From assembly GCF_001013475.1 (NCBI RefSeq), contig NZ_JZEF01000003.1, positions 774,956 to 838,955 on the forward strand: 64,000 bases of DNA. Reading direction: 5' to 3'. Origin of the DNA: Xanthomonas arboricola pv. juglandis. GTDB taxonomy: Bacteria > Pseudomonadota > Gammaproteobacteria > Xanthomonadales > Xanthomonadaceae. This document shows positions 36,101-44,199 of this stretch, in pieces; position 1 is the stretch's first letter; each line of letters begins with the position of its first letter. The notes beneath the pieces were generated by a model. It searched no databases and was not told the DNA's origin. It worked only from the letters and a program-made list of their open reading frames with translations. Both the position numbers and the translations under genes were made by a program.

Positions 36101-36607
36101 ATCGCCCGGGTCCATCACCTGCGGCACGTTGCGGTAGCCGGCGCTTTCCAGACGGCGTTTTTCCGCATCCAGATCCAGCCGCTGGCCGACCTTGAGATCG
36201 AAACTGCCGCCGACGATGTAGCTCAGCGGTGCCAGCTGCTGCATCAACGTCTGCACCGGCACGATCACCACGCCACGGGTCAGTGCGGGCAGCCGATGCA
36301 GCGCGGCCAGGCGCTGGCTGATGATCTCCGGGTGCGGGCTGAACTGGTCGTAGGGCAGGGTCTCCCAATCGGGAAACGGCACCACCGGCAGCGTCGCATG
36401 CTCGCCGAGCAAGGCATGCAGATCCGCCTCGATCTGATGCGCGCTCTGGTTGTCGCGGGCGATCACCAGCAGCGGGCCGGCATGCGCCTCGGCGGCGCGT
36501 GCGATCGACCAGGCCAGCGCAGTCGGCGAAGACGGAGCGCGCCAATAGGCGCGGAGCTGGCCGGACTTGGGCAGCGGCGGAGAGGGGAAGGTGGTTGGCG
36601 ACGGCAT
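33137..36607 (-). CDS. mfd: Transcription-repair coupling factor Mfd
   Basis: ATP-driven translocase that removes stalled RNA polymerase at lesions and recruits UvrA. It has 1156 residues, matching the family. The N-terminal UvrB-like region has PFPDWETLPYDQFSPHPE and a degenerate helicase fold. The RNA-polymerase-interaction region follows (IVHEDHGVGRYRG). The SF2 motor has Walker A GDVGFGKTE (about 637-645), DEEQ in VVVDEEQRFGV, LTATPIPRTLNMA, and motif VI QLRGRVGRS. The C-terminal TRCF domain ends near LLTMLAP. Monocistronic and flanked by repeats on the upstream side. Confidence 0.96.
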   Translation of the reverse strand: MPSPTTFPSPPLPKSGQLRAYWRAPSSPTALAWSIARAAEAHAGPLLVIARDNQSAHQIEADLHALLGEHATLPVVPFPDWETLPYDQFSPHPEIISQRLAALHRLPALTRGVVIVPVQTLMQQLAPLSYIVGGSFDLKVGQRLDLDAEKRRLESAGYRNVPQVMDPGDFAVRGGLLDVFPMGEATPLRIELLDEDIDSIRAFDPESQRSLDKVEAVKLLPGREVPMDDASVERVLACLRERFDVDTRRSALYQDLKSGLAPSGVEYYLPMFFSKTATLFDYLDKRVLPLVATGVSNAADTFWAQAQDRYEQRRHDVERPLLTPDELYQSPDALRERLNKLARIEVWASDHPRIDDAAALGDQPLPPLPVAAKDAPAGQALASFLGHYPGRVLVAADTAGRREALMEVLAAAQLKPEVVADLPAFLAAPKLRFGITVAPLEDGFALDAPQIAVLTERQLFPERANQPRRSRRVGREPEAIIRDLGELSEGAPIVHEDHGVGRYRGLIVLDAGGMPGEFLEIEYAKGDRLYVPVAQLHLISRYSGASAETAPLHSLGGEQWTKAKRKAAEKVRDVAAELLEIQARRRARAGLALQVDRAMYEPFAAGFPFEETADQLAAIDATLRDLGSSQPMDRVVCGDVGFGKTEVAVRAAFAAASAGKQVAVLVPTTLLAEQHYRNFRDRFADYPMKVEVLSRFKSTKEIKAELEKVASGEIDVIIGTHRLLQPDVKFKDLGLVVVDEEQRFGVRQKEALKAMRANVHLLTLTATPIPRTLNMAMAGLRDLSIIATPPPNRLAVQTFITAWDNALLREAFQRELSRGGQLYFLHNDVESIVRMQRELSELVPEARIGIAHGQMPERELERVMLDFQKQRFNVLLSTTIIESGIDIPNANTIIINRADRFGLAQLHQLRGRVGRSHHRAYAYLVVPDRRSMTSDAEKRLEAIASMDELGAGFTLATHDLEIRGAGELLGEDQSGQMAEVGFSLYTELLERAVRSIRQGKLPDLDAGEEVRGAEVELHVAALIPEDYLPDVHTRLTLYKRISSARDADALRELQVEMIDRFGLLPDPVKHLFAIAELKLQANALGVRKLDLGENGGRLVFEAKPAIDPVAVIQMIQKQPKIYTMDGPDKLRIKLPLPEGADRFNAARGLLTMLAPR

Positions 36608-36720
36608 CAGCCGGCAATTTTACCAGAGCACCCACCGCGGCCGGTCCATCCGGCGTGAAAGCCGGCGTCGGGCCACCAGCGCCGCCTTGGTCGGATGTGC
36701 GGCGCTCTCGCCATCTGCAT

Positions 36721-36845
36721 ACCGACCATCTCGACAGGTCCTTGCCCGCTCACCGTCGCGGGACCTTACGCGGCATGGATGCCGCGTAAGAGCCTACATG
36801 GACGTACTTGCGGCGTGTCCTGCGATGGTGGGCGCTGCAGCCAAG
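36721..36845 (+). repeat. Structured intergenic repeat, subtype A, copy A2 (right arm shortened)
   Basis: Same leader (ACCGACCATCTCGACAGG), left arm and inner hairpin TTACGCGG...CCGCGTAA as copy A1. The right arm stops at GGTGGGCG and jumps to CTGCAGCC, losing the GGCAAGGGCC seen in other copies. It lies upstream of mfd. Confidence 0.78.
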
Positions 36846-36868
36846 CGACAGATCAACAACCAAAGCCA

Positions 36869-37002
36869 GGTGAGTCGAGGGTGCGGCGTCCTCACCGCTC
36901 GCGGGACACGCCGTGAATCCGTCCATGGAGGCTCGGTGGCGGCATCCATGCCGCCACACGGTCCCGCAATCGGCGAGGACACCGCACCAGACAGTTGGTC
37001 GG
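36869..37002 (-). repeat. Structured intergenic repeat, subtype B, copy B1
   Basis: Same architecture as subtype A read on the other strand, with different arm sequences. The outer arms GGTGCGGCGTCCTC and GAGGACACCGCACC pair, inner arms CGCGGGAC and GTCCCGC pair, and the core hairpin is GGTGGCGGCATC/CATGCCGCCAC. The copy at 60.5 kb shares the flanks GGTGAGTCGAG and TTGGTCGG. Confidence 0.78.
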
Positions 37003-37092
37003 TTGTTTGAAAAGCTGGTCCGCTGCCCTGGCTTTCTTGCGAAAACGAGCGGACGCGTTCTTGCCTGACACCGTGCTGCTCGCACTATACGG

Positions 37093-37223
37093 ACCGACCA
37101 TCCCGACCGGTCCTTGCCCGCTCACCGTCGCGGGACCTTACGCGGCATGGATGCCGCGTAAGAGCCTACAAGGACGTACTTGCGGCGTGTCCCGCGATGG
37201 TGGGCGGGCAAGGGCCCTGCAGC
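37093..37223 (+). repeat. Structured intergenic repeat, subtype A, copy A3
   Basis: Complete copy: leader ACCGACCATCCCGACCGG, left arm TTGCCCGCTCACCGTCGCGG, inner hairpin, linker, and right arm GTCCCGCGATGGTGGGCGGG followed by CAAGGGCCCTGCAGC. Confidence 0.8.
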
Positions 37224-37279
37224 AAAGCCGCAGATCAACCGCTCCACGATTGAGCTATCGCATGGGCAACTGCTTCAAC

Positions 37280-37413
37280 GACCGACTATCTCGACTGGTC
37301 CTTGCCCGCTCACCGTCGCGGGACCTTACGCGGCATGGATGCCGCGTAAGAGCCTACAAGGACGTACTTGCGGCGTGTCCTGCGATGGTGGGCGGGCAAG
37401 GGCCCTGCAGCCA
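37280..37413 (+). repeat. Structured intergenic repeat, subtype A, copy A4
   Basis: Complete copy, nearly identical to A3 apart from the leader (ACCGACTATCTCGACTGG) and GTCCTGCG for GTCCCGCG in the right arm. A3 and A4 are direct repeats separated by about 55 bases. Confidence 0.8.
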
Positions 37414-37479
37414 AGTCGCAAACCAACCGCTCAAAGCCGCTTCACGAATCCCCAATCCCGAATCCCCAATCCCAGCCCC

Positions 37480-38022
37480 TCAGGCATCCAGCTCCAGCAC
37501 CATCCGCACCAACTCCGGCGAATCCGGATGCGGCTGCGGTTTGAAGCCCAGCGATTCGGCCAGCTGCAGCATCGGCACATTGCTTCGCAGCACGTCGCCG
37601 AACAGGCAGTCCAGGTACTTGCGCCGTGCCCACTTGACCAGCTTGCGCATCAGCTGCCGTCCCAGCCCCTGGCCGGCGACGAAGCTGCTGACCAGGATGG
37701 TGTACTCGGCCTGGCGGGTGCCCGGCACCAGTGCCGCGCGCGCCACCGCGCCCACCAGCGCCTCGCCCGGCGGCAGCTGTTCGGCGGCCACCAGCACGAT
37801 TTCGCTCTTGGGGTTGGGATGGGTCAGGCGCTGCACCATCTCCTGGGTGATTTCGGCGGAGGAACGCACGAAGCGCGCGCGGATTTCCTCCGGTCCCAAC
37901 AGGCTGAAAGCGCCCTGCAGCGGCGGACCGTCCTCGGGACGGATCGGGCGGAGCAGGAGCGTGCGGCCATTGGGCAGGCTGAAGTTTTCATGCCAGGGAG
38001 GCATGCGATTGCGAATGGCCAT
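37480..38022 (-). CDS. GNAT family N-acetyltransferase
   Basis: A 180-residue acetyltransferase. The core is close to the GNAT domain of protein-lysine acetyltransferases: LRPIRPEDGPPLQGAFSLLGPEEIRARF at the N-terminus, the acetyl-CoA loop VAGQGLGRQLMRKLVKWA near residue 125, and LGFKPQPHPD near the end. No nucleotide-binding domain or ACT domain is fused. AAGG lies in front of ATG 38022. The substrate may be a protein or small molecule and cannot be told. Monocistronic, with subtype A repeats just downstream. Confidence 0.85.
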   Translation of the reverse strand: MAIRNRMPPWHENFSLPNGRTLLLRPIRPEDGPPLQGAFSLLGPEEIRARFVRSSAEITQEMVQRLTHPNPKSEIVLVAAEQLPPGEALVGAVARAALVPGTRQAEYTILVSSFVAGQGLGRQLMRKLVKWARRKYLDCLFGDVLRSNVPMLQLAESLGFKPQPHPDSPELVRMVLELDA

Positions 38023-38182
38023 GACCGGTGTTCCTTAAAGATCGGAAGATTCTGGCACCAGCCCAGCGCACAACCGTGAATGAATCCGGTGCGCCGCTGG
38101 GGGCCGTCAGGGGGGGGCAGTGCTTCCCTCATCACTGTACCGAGCGATACCGTGATCCAGTCGTGAGTATGCAGCCGCGTTC

Positions 38183-38204
38183 GCCAGCGCGAGCAGGCGC
38201 TGGC
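38183..38204 (-). terminator. Stem-loop downstream of rlmJ
   Basis: GCCAGCGC (38183-38190) pairs with GCGCTGGC (38197-38204) around GAGCAG, 9 bases after the rlmJ stop. No T-run is present. Confidence 0.4.
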
Positions 38205-38213
38205 ATCGCCGAC

Positions 38214-39122
38214 TCAGGCGTCTTGGCGCAGCCACTCCAGCCGGGTCGATGCACCTGCTTCGCCCAGGTGCTGCTTCAGCACCGGCAGCGCGGGTGCCAG
38301 CACCTGGTCGAACTGCCACGGCGCATTGACGATCAGCAACCCGCTGCCGGTCAGGCGCAGCGGCGAGTCGTCCGGGCGCACCTGCAGCTCGGCCACCAGC
38401 ACCGACTTGGCCGGCAGCGTGGCCGCTTTACGCATGAACGGCTGCAGGCTGCGGCGCAGTTTGATCGGGTACCACACCATGCAGATCGCCTGCGGCCAGC
38501 GCGCCAGCGTCTCGCGCACGCTGTGGATGACCTGCGGGTACTCGGCTTCCTGCGCCTCGTACGGCGGGTCGATCAGCACCAGCCCGCGGCCGATCTTGGT
38601 CTCGCCCGCACGCGGCGGCACGAAGGCGCGAATTGCCTCATAGCCATCGCCGGCATGCACGCGCACGCGGCTGTCCCTGGCGAACAGGCGCTTGAGCGCC
38701 TCGGCCTCTTCCGGCTGCAACTCGCAGAACGCCATGCGGTCCTGTTCGCGCAGCGCCTGCGCCGCCAGCAACGGCGAGCCGGGGTAATGGTTGATCTGGA
38801 TGCCGGCGGTGGGGCGCGCCGGCTTCTGGCCGGGCGTGGCCGGGCGGGCGACGGTGTGGTTGTCGGCCTGCACCGCGCGCAGATAGCGCTCGACCACCTC
38901 GGGCAGGGTCGACTCGGCCATCAGCCGCATCACCCCGGCATCGGCCTCGTTGGTCTTGCGGCTTTCCTCGCCGCCGAGCTGGTAGCGCCCGCGTCCGGCA
39001 TGGGTGTCGAGCACGAAGAACGGCGTGTCCTTGCGCTTGAGGGTGTCGATCAGCGCCAGCAAGGCGATGTGCTTGAGCACGTCGGCATGGTTGCCGGCAT
39101 GGAAGGCGTGGCGATAGTTCAT
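38214..39122 (-). CDS. rlmJ: 23S rRNA (adenine(2030)-N(6))-methyltransferase RlmJ
   Basis: Methylates A2030 of 23S rRNA. It has 302 residues starting MNYRHAFHAGNHADVLKH, the characteristic RlmJ opening, which decides ATG 39122 over the upstream in-frame ATGs. Further motifs are FFVLDTHAGRGRY (SAM loop) and the catalytic LIDPPYE (DPPY). A subdomain between them matches the family insertion. Divergent from creB with 46 bases between the starts. Confidence 0.93.
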   Translation of the reverse strand: MNYRHAFHAGNHADVLKHIALLALIDTLKRKDTPFFVLDTHAGRGRYQLGGEESRKTNEADAGVMRLMAESTLPEVVERYLRAVQADNHTVARPATPGQKPARPTAGIQINHYPGSPLLAAQALREQDRMAFCELQPEEAEALKRLFARDSRVRVHAGDGYEAIRAFVPPRAGETKIGRGLVLIDPPYEAQEAEYPQVIHSVRETLARWPQAICMVWYPIKLRRSLQPFMRKAATLPAKSVLVAELQVRPDDSPLRLTGSGLLIVNAPWQFDQVLAPALPVLKQHLGEAGASTRLEWLRQDA

Positions 39123-39168
39123 CGCGGCAGTGTACGGGCCGCGCCAGCATGCGGCTATGCTGCGCGCC

Positions 39169-39861
39169 ATGTCCGAGTCCCCCGCCCGCGTGCTCGTCGT
39201 CGAAGACGAAGCCGCCATTGCCGATACCGTGCTGTACGCGCTGCGCAGCGAAGGCTATGCGCCCGAACACTGCCTGCTGGGCCGTGACGCATTGGCGCGC
39301 CTGCGTGCCGACCCGGCCGATGTGGTGGTGCTGGACGTGGGCCTGCCGGATATCAACGGCTTCGAGGTGTGCCGCACGCTGCGCGGGTTCAGCGATGTGC
39401 CGGTGATCTTCCTGACCGCGCGCAACGACGAGATCGACCGCGTGCTCGGCTTCGAACTGGGCGCCGACGACTACATGGCCAAGCCGTTCTCCCCGCGCGA
39501 GCTGGTGGCGCGGGTGCGCGCGCGGCTGCGTCGTCGCCATGCGGCCGCCGTGGCGGAGCCGGGCTGGCAGCCGCACGGCGCGTTTGCGATCGATCGCGAG
39601 GGCAGCCGCATCCGCTACGGCGATGCGCTGCTGCCGCTGACCCGCTACGAGTACGCGCTGCTGTCGGCGCTGTTGCAGCGCCCCGGCGCGATCCTGAGCC
39701 GCGCGCAGCTGATGGACCGCGGCTGGGACGCCAGCGCCGATAGTGCCGACCGCACCGTGGACACCCATATCAAGACGCTGCGCGGCAAGCTGCGCCAGGC
39801 CGGCGTGCCGGCCGACCCGATCCGCACCCACCGTGGCCTCGGCTACGCGCTGGAGCTATAG
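39169..39861 (+). CDS. creB: Response regulator CreB (OmpR/PhoB family)
   Basis: A 230-residue DNA-binding response regulator. The receiver covers 1-120 with acidic VVEDE, phospho-acceptor Asp56 (VVLDVGLPDINGFEV), a Thr in FLTARND and Lys in MAKPFSP. The winged-helix domain (about 135-230) has LTRYEYALLSALL and the recognition segment VDTHIKTLRGKLRQAG. It is followed after 48 bases by the CreC-type kinase, and a CreD homologue lies 3 kb downstream with a CreB-like box, supporting the name. In E. coli the system responds to carbon source or peptidoglycan stress; the stimulus here is unknown. Confidence 0.9.
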   Translation: MSESPARVLVVEDEAAIADTVLYALRSEGYAPEHCLLGRDALARLRADPADVVVLDVGLPDINGFEVCRTLRGFSDVPVIFLTARNDEIDRVLGFELGADDYMAKPFSPRELVARVRARLRRRHAAAVAEPGWQPHGAFAIDREGSRIRYGDALLPLTRYEYALLSALLQRPGAILSRAQLMDRGWDASADSADRTVDTHIKTLRGKLRQAGVPADPIRTHRGLGYALEL

Positions 39862-39909
39862 CCATGGCCGCATGCAGGCATCGCGTTGTTATCGGGACTA
39901 GGGCCTGAG

Positions 39910-41358
39910 ATGCGGCTCGGTCTCAAGCTGTTCCTGGGCTTCTTCCTGATCGTGGGGCTGGCCGCGTTCTTCGTGATGCGGGTGTTCGTCAACGAGGTCA
40001 AGCCGGGCGTGCGCCAGGCGATGGAATCCACGCTGGTGGACGCGGCCAATGTGCTGGCGGAAATGGCCAGCGGCGAGCTGGCTGCCGGCACCATCGCCAG
40101 CGGCAGCTTTGCGCGCAACGTGGCGCAGGCGCAGCGACGCGACCCCAAGGCCTGGGTATGGCGGTTCCGCAAGAACGATGTGGCCTACCGCGTCACCGTC
40201 ACCGACGCGCGCGGCGTGGTGGTGTTCGACTCGCTGGGCCGCGATGTGGGCCGCGACAACTCGCGCTGGAACGATGTCTATCGCACCTTGCGCGGCGAAT
40301 ACGGCGCGCGTTCCAGCCCCGAGGTCGATGGCGACCCGACCGCCACGGTGATGCATGTGGCCGCACCGATCTACGCGCCGAATGATCCGGCCAAGTTGAT
40401 CGGCGTGCTGACGCTGGCGCAGCCCAATCGCAGCATCGACCCGTTCATCGAGGCCAGCCAGCGCAACATCCTGCAGCGCGGTGCCTGGCTGATCGGCATC
40501 TCTGCGCTGATCGGCATCTGGATGACCTGGTGGTTGATGCGCGGCATCGGCCGGCTCAATCGCTACGCGCAGGCGGTGAGCGCGGGCGTGCCGGTGCCGC
40601 CGCCGGAACCGCGCGGCGATGAAATCGGCGACCTGGGCCAGGCGCTGGAAAGCATGCGGCGCAAGCTGGAAGGCAAGGCCTACGTGGAGCAGTACGTGCA
40701 GTCGCTGACGCACGAGATGAAGAGCCCGCTGGCGGCAATCAGGGGCGCGTCCGAACTGTTGAGCGAGCCACTGCCGGAGGCCGATCGCCAGCACTTTGTC
40801 GCCAGCATCCGCGCGCAGGAGCTGCGCCTGACCGAAACCATCGACAAGCTGCTGGCGCTGGCCGAGGTGGAACAGCACGGCTGGCTGCAGACGCGCGAGC
40901 GCATCGCGGTGGCTGGCCTGCTGCAGGCGGCCGTGGATGCCGTGCTGCCGCGCGCGGCAGCGGCAGGCGTGCTGCTGGAACGCGATGCCGCCTCCGACAC
41001 GGCGCGCGGGCAGTATGTGCTGGGCGATGGATTCCTGCTGCGCCAGGCGCTGATCAACCTGCTGGAAAATGCCATCGCGTTTTCACCGCAGGGCAGCACC
41101 ATCCAGCTGCGTGCGCAGGTGCTGAAGGGGCAGGTGCAGCTGGTGGTAGAAGACCGCGGCAGCGGGGTGCCGGACTACGCACTGGAACGGGTGTTCGAAC
41201 GTTTCTATTCGCTGGCCCGCCCGCAGACCGGGCAACGCAGCTCCGGCCTCGGCCTGCCGTTCGTACGCGAAGTCGCGCGCCTGCATGGTGGCGAGGCGAC
41301 GCTGGGCAACCGCGAGGGCGGCGGTGCGATCGCGACCCTGCGCCTGCCCATCGGCTAA
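39910..41358 (+). CDS. creC: Sensor histidine kinase CreC
   Basis: A 482-residue membrane kinase. There is one N-terminal membrane segment (about 7-27), a periplasmic CreC-type sensor (about 30-190, including DARGVVVFDSLGRDVGRDN), and a second membrane segment (about 191-210). A HAMP-like linker follows, then the H-box SLTHEMKSPLAAIRG (His268). The ATPase has N-box LINLLENAIAFSP, G1 VEDRGSGVPD and G2 SSGLGLPFVREV. ATG 39910 puts the membrane segment at the N-terminus. Partner of CreB; a dispersed repeat begins 5 bases after the stop. Confidence 0.91.
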   Translation: MRLGLKLFLGFFLIVGLAAFFVMRVFVNEVKPGVRQAMESTLVDAANVLAEMASGELAAGTIASGSFARNVAQAQRRDPKAWVWRFRKNDVAYRVTVTDARGVVVFDSLGRDVGRDNSRWNDVYRTLRGEYGARSSPEVDGDPTATVMHVAAPIYAPNDPAKLIGVLTLAQPNRSIDPFIEASQRNILQRGAWLIGISALIGIWMTWWLMRGIGRLNRYAQAVSAGVPVPPPEPRGDEIGDLGQALESMRRKLEGKAYVEQYVQSLTHEMKSPLAAIRGASELLSEPLPEADRQHFVASIRAQELRLTETIDKLLALAEVEQHGWLQTRERIAVAGLLQAAVDAVLPRAAAAGVLLERDAASDTARGQYVLGDGFLLRQALINLLENAIAFSPQGSTIQLRAQVLKGQVQLVVEDRGSGVPDYALERVFERFYSLARPQTGQRSSGLGLPFVREVARLHGGEATLGNREGGGAIATLRLPIG

Positions 41359-41362
41359 GCGC

Positions 41363-41436
41363 GGCTAACAAACCGTAGCGCGCAGTCGTCAGGTGGGTGC
41401 GGATGGCGCGGAGCAACCAGAGTGTACGGGTGGTAC
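41363..41436 (-). repeat. Dispersed repeat, copy 2 (inverted relative to 4967-5041)
   Basis: The reverse complement matches copy 1 at about 60 of 74 positions by eye, with the core GCTCCGCGCCATCCGCAC unchanged. It starts 5 bases after creC and may supply its 3' end. Confidence 0.65.
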
Positions 41437-41635
41437 CTGCCGATTCCGCGCGCCGGCCGCGCCCACCTGGCGGCTACGCAGCAGGTTTGTTGGCGGCTCT
41501 GAACCGCATTGCATGCCGTCTGTGCACAGGTCGGCGGCCAACGGTGGCGGTATCGCGGTGGCACGCAAGCGGCATGCGCCAGGGCACATGCCGCATCCGT
41601 GTCAGCCGCGCATCGCTTTGCGCAGCCGCTGTGTG

Positions 41636-42448
41636 TTAGTGCACCACGTCGGCCCCGATGACGTCCTTGGCGACCACCGACCAGGACAGCTTGCCAAAGC
41701 CCTTGTTGCCCCACTCGGTGCCCCAGCTGTTTTCGACGAGCAGCCCTTCACTGTCGTAGCCCAGCGCGATCACCGCGTGCCCGCCCAGGATCGGCGTCTT
41801 GGTGTCGTAGTCGACCTGGTTTTTCGGTGTGAGGTCTTCGAACCCCTGGCGGACATAGAAGCCGATCGCCACCGGCGTGGACGAAGCCAGCGCGAGTTTG
41901 ATCTGTTCGATCAGGGCCCGCCCGCCATTGCCGTCGCCCGAATACAGCACGGTGTACTTGCGGTATGGCGTGGGGTTCCTGGCGGCGTTGGCGCGGTCGG
42001 CTGCGGTGGGTGGGTTCTTCCAGTTGTAGTTGCCCCACGCGTAATGCTGCTCGGTGTCGATGCCTTGGGCCAGCGCGACGTCCAGCGGCGCTTCCAGCGT
42101 GGAGCCCTCATCGACGCCGCCGTTGACCTGGCTGTAGAGATACATCGGGGCGAAGCGGGTTTGCGCCTGTTTGTTGGCGTTGGCATACCAACCGGTCAGG
42201 GTGTGGGCGGTTGCCCACGATGCACATGACCCCACCTGGCCCTGGTCGCCCGGGGTGATCGCCCAGGCAGTCAGGTCGACCGTGGCGGGCAGGGGTTTGT
42301 CGGCGCTGGCAATGCCGAACAACGGAGTGACCGGCTGCATCAATGACGAGGGTTTCAGGCCCATCCCGTGCGTTGCCGCCTGTGCGGTGGCGGAGGACAG
42401 GCTCAGGGCAGCGAGCAGGCAGAGCGTGAGCGAACGTTGCTTGTTCAT
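41636..42448 (-). CDS. Papain-like (C1 family) cysteine protease, secreted
   Basis: A 270-residue exported protease. The Sec signal peptide runs to about residue 25 (AQA|ATHG). The catalytic set of clan CA is present: oxyanion-hole Gln in GDQGQVGSC, Cys75 (GSCASWATAH), His in GGHAVIALGYD and Asn in ENSWGTEWG. The proregion is very short (about 30 residues) compared with classic papains. TGGAG lies 9 bases before ATG 42448. It is divergent from creD, and the shared 424-bp intergenic region holds a CreB-like box, so CreBC control is possible. A host- or envelope-directed role is conjecture. Confidence 0.88.
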   Translation of the reverse strand: MNKQRSLTLCLLAALSLSSATAQAATHGMGLKPSSLMQPVTPLFGIASADKPLPATVDLTAWAITPGDQGQVGSCASWATAHTLTGWYANANKQAQTRFAPMYLYSQVNGGVDEGSTLEAPLDVALAQGIDTEQHYAWGNYNWKNPPTAADRANAARNPTPYRKYTVLYSGDGNGGRALIEQIKLALASSTPVAIGFYVRQGFEDLTPKNQVDYDTKTPILGGHAVIALGYDSEGLLVENSWGTEWGNKGFGKLSWSVVAKDVIGADVVH

Positions 42449-42872
42449 GAAGGCAAACTCCAGGCGAGAGAGAGGCAGTCGTGCGCGTTCTGGAACCATG
42501 GCCGGCAGGCGGGCATGCGTGTGCGACACCGCCGCTGCGGCGCGTAACGTTGAATGCGGATGCCGCGGAACTGCAACGCCGTGATCAACGCAGACTCGAG
42601 AAAAGCAATGGCCCCGTGATGCGCAACTGCACTGGCATCGTTGCGCCTGGCGGCGAAGCGCGCGGCGGTGATGCGAAACCCTGGCGATGCAACGGAAGCG
42701 TGTCCTGGGCCTTTGTTGCATTTTTGATGAAAAAAACCTGCATTTCCTAACGGGATCACAGTGCCGGTCGCAGAGCCTGCCGATCGCCCACTTCACATTC
42801 GCTTCAAATTCGCCTCAAACCTGCGACACCGGCGCAACGCACCCTGGCGACCTCCCAGACTGAGGAAGGTCG
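42449..42872. other. Divergent intergenic region between protease gene and creD
   Basis: About 420 bases without a gene. It contains an A/T-run segment at 42715-42747 with a loose inverted repeat (TGCATTTTT...AAAAAAACCTGCA), and the CreB-like direct repeats at 42792-42818. Confidence 0.5.
42792..42818 (+). promoter_or_regulatory. CreB-like box (Cre tag direct repeats) upstream of creD
   Basis: TTCAC (42792-42796) and TTCAA (42803-42807) are separated by six bases, ATTCGC, which also follow the second half-site. A third weaker unit, CTCAA (42814-42818), keeps the 11-base period. The E. coli CreB site is TTCAC-N6-TTCAC. The box lies 55-81 bases before the creD start. Confidence 0.7.
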
Positions 42873-44192
42873 ATGAAATCCCTGAAACTGTTGTTGCGCT
42901 TCGCCACCATTGGCGGATTGATCCTGTTGCTGCTGATCCCATTGCTGTTGATCCGCGGCACGGTGCAGGACCGTGCGCGTTACCGCGACGAGGCGGTGGA
43001 GCGGGTGGCGCAGAGCAAGGCCGGCGAGCAGCAGTTCATCGCGCCGGTGCGGGTGCTGCCGTTTACCGAGGACGTGCAGGTCACCGAGCCGGACGAGCAG
43101 GGCAACCCGCGCAAGGTCTGGCGCAAGCGCGATGGCCAATTGCTGCAGACCCCGCGCACGCTCACGCTGAGCGGCGAGCTGACCCCGTCCGAGCGCAAGA
43201 TCGGCCTGTTCCGCGTGCAGGTGTATTCGTGGAAGGCCAGGCTCAAGGCCGGGTTCGACCCGTTCGACTATCCGGCCGTGGCCGGTCGCCGCTATGGCCG
43301 GCCGCATCTGGCGGTGGGCATTTCCGATGTGCGCGGCCTGGTCGGCACGCCGAGCCTGCGGGTGGACGGCCGCAGCTTGCCGCTGGAGAGCGGGTCGGGC
43401 GGCCTGGTGGGGGGCTCGGCCGGTATCCATGCCGATCTGCAGCCGCTGGGCGATGCGCTGGCCGGCACGCTGGGTGACGGCAAGCTGGTGGAGATGTCGT
43501 TCGTGCTGGATGGCACCCGCAGCCTGGCGATCGCACCGATTGCCGACAACAACGACATCGCTTTGCGCTCGGCCTGGCCGCATCCGCTGTTCGGCGGGCG
43601 CTTCCTGCCGAATGCGCCGACGATCGGCGCGCGCGGTTTCGATGCGAGCTGGTCGTTGTCGTCGCTGGCCACCGGTGCACAGACCCAGCTGCAGTCCAGC
43701 CAGTCGTCGCTGGATACGCTGGAAGTGCGGCTGGTCGATCCGGTCGACGTGTATACCCAGGCCGACCGCGCCAGCAAGTACGGCATCCTGTTCGTGGTGC
43801 TGACCTTTGTGGCGTTCGTGTTGTTCGAGTTGATCAAGCGTCTGCCGATCCATCCCCTGCAATACCTGCTGGTGGGTCTGGCGCTGGCGATCTTCTTCCT
43901 GCTGCTGCTGAGCCTGTCCGAGCACATCGCGTTCTGGCAGGCGTATCTGGTCTCGGCCGCGGCGTGTATCGGCCTGCAGTTCTTCTATCTGTCCGGAGTG
44001 TTGCGCAGCTGGGCGCGTGCAGCCGGGTTCTCGGCGATGCTCACCGCGTTGTACGGGGTGCTCTACAGCCTGTTGATCTCCGAAGACAACTCGCTGCTGA
44101 TGGGATCGCTGCTGCTGTTCGGCATCCTGGCCAGCATCATGTGGGTGACCCGCAAGCTCGACTGGTACGAGCTTGGCAACAGCCTGCGCTGA
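42873..44192 (+). CDS. creD: Inner-membrane protein CreD
   Basis: A 439-residue membrane protein. One N-terminal membrane segment (about 9-28) is followed by a large periplasmic domain (about 30-300) with the CreD motif GVSDVRGL-like sequence ISDVRGLVGTPSL. Five or six membrane segments follow (about 307-430), including HPLQYLLVGLAL and LSLSEH. CreD is the main output of CreBC in enterobacteria and affects envelope integrity and beta-lactam or colicin tolerance. Here it is split from creBC by the protease gene. The CreB-like box upstream suggests that the regulatory link is kept. Confidence 0.93.
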   Translation: MKSLKLLLRFATIGGLILLLLIPLLLIRGTVQDRARYRDEAVERVAQSKAGEQQFIAPVRVLPFTEDVQVTEPDEQGNPRKVWRKRDGQLLQTPRTLTLSGELTPSERKIGLFRVQVYSWKARLKAGFDPFDYPAVAGRRYGRPHLAVGISDVRGLVGTPSLRVDGRSLPLESGSGGLVGGSAGIHADLQPLGDALAGTLGDGKLVEMSFVLDGTRSLAIAPIADNNDIALRSAWPHPLFGGRFLPNAPTIGARGFDASWSLSSLATGAQTQLQSSQSSLDTLEVRLVDPVDVYTQADRASKYGILFVVLTFVAFVLFELIKRLPIHPLQYLLVGLALAIFFLLLLSLSEHIAFWQAYLVSAAACIGLQFFYLSGVLRSWARAAGFSAMLTALYGVLYSLLISEDNSLLMGSLLLFGILASIMWVTRKLDWYELGNSLR

Positions 44193-44199
44193 GGCCGAC

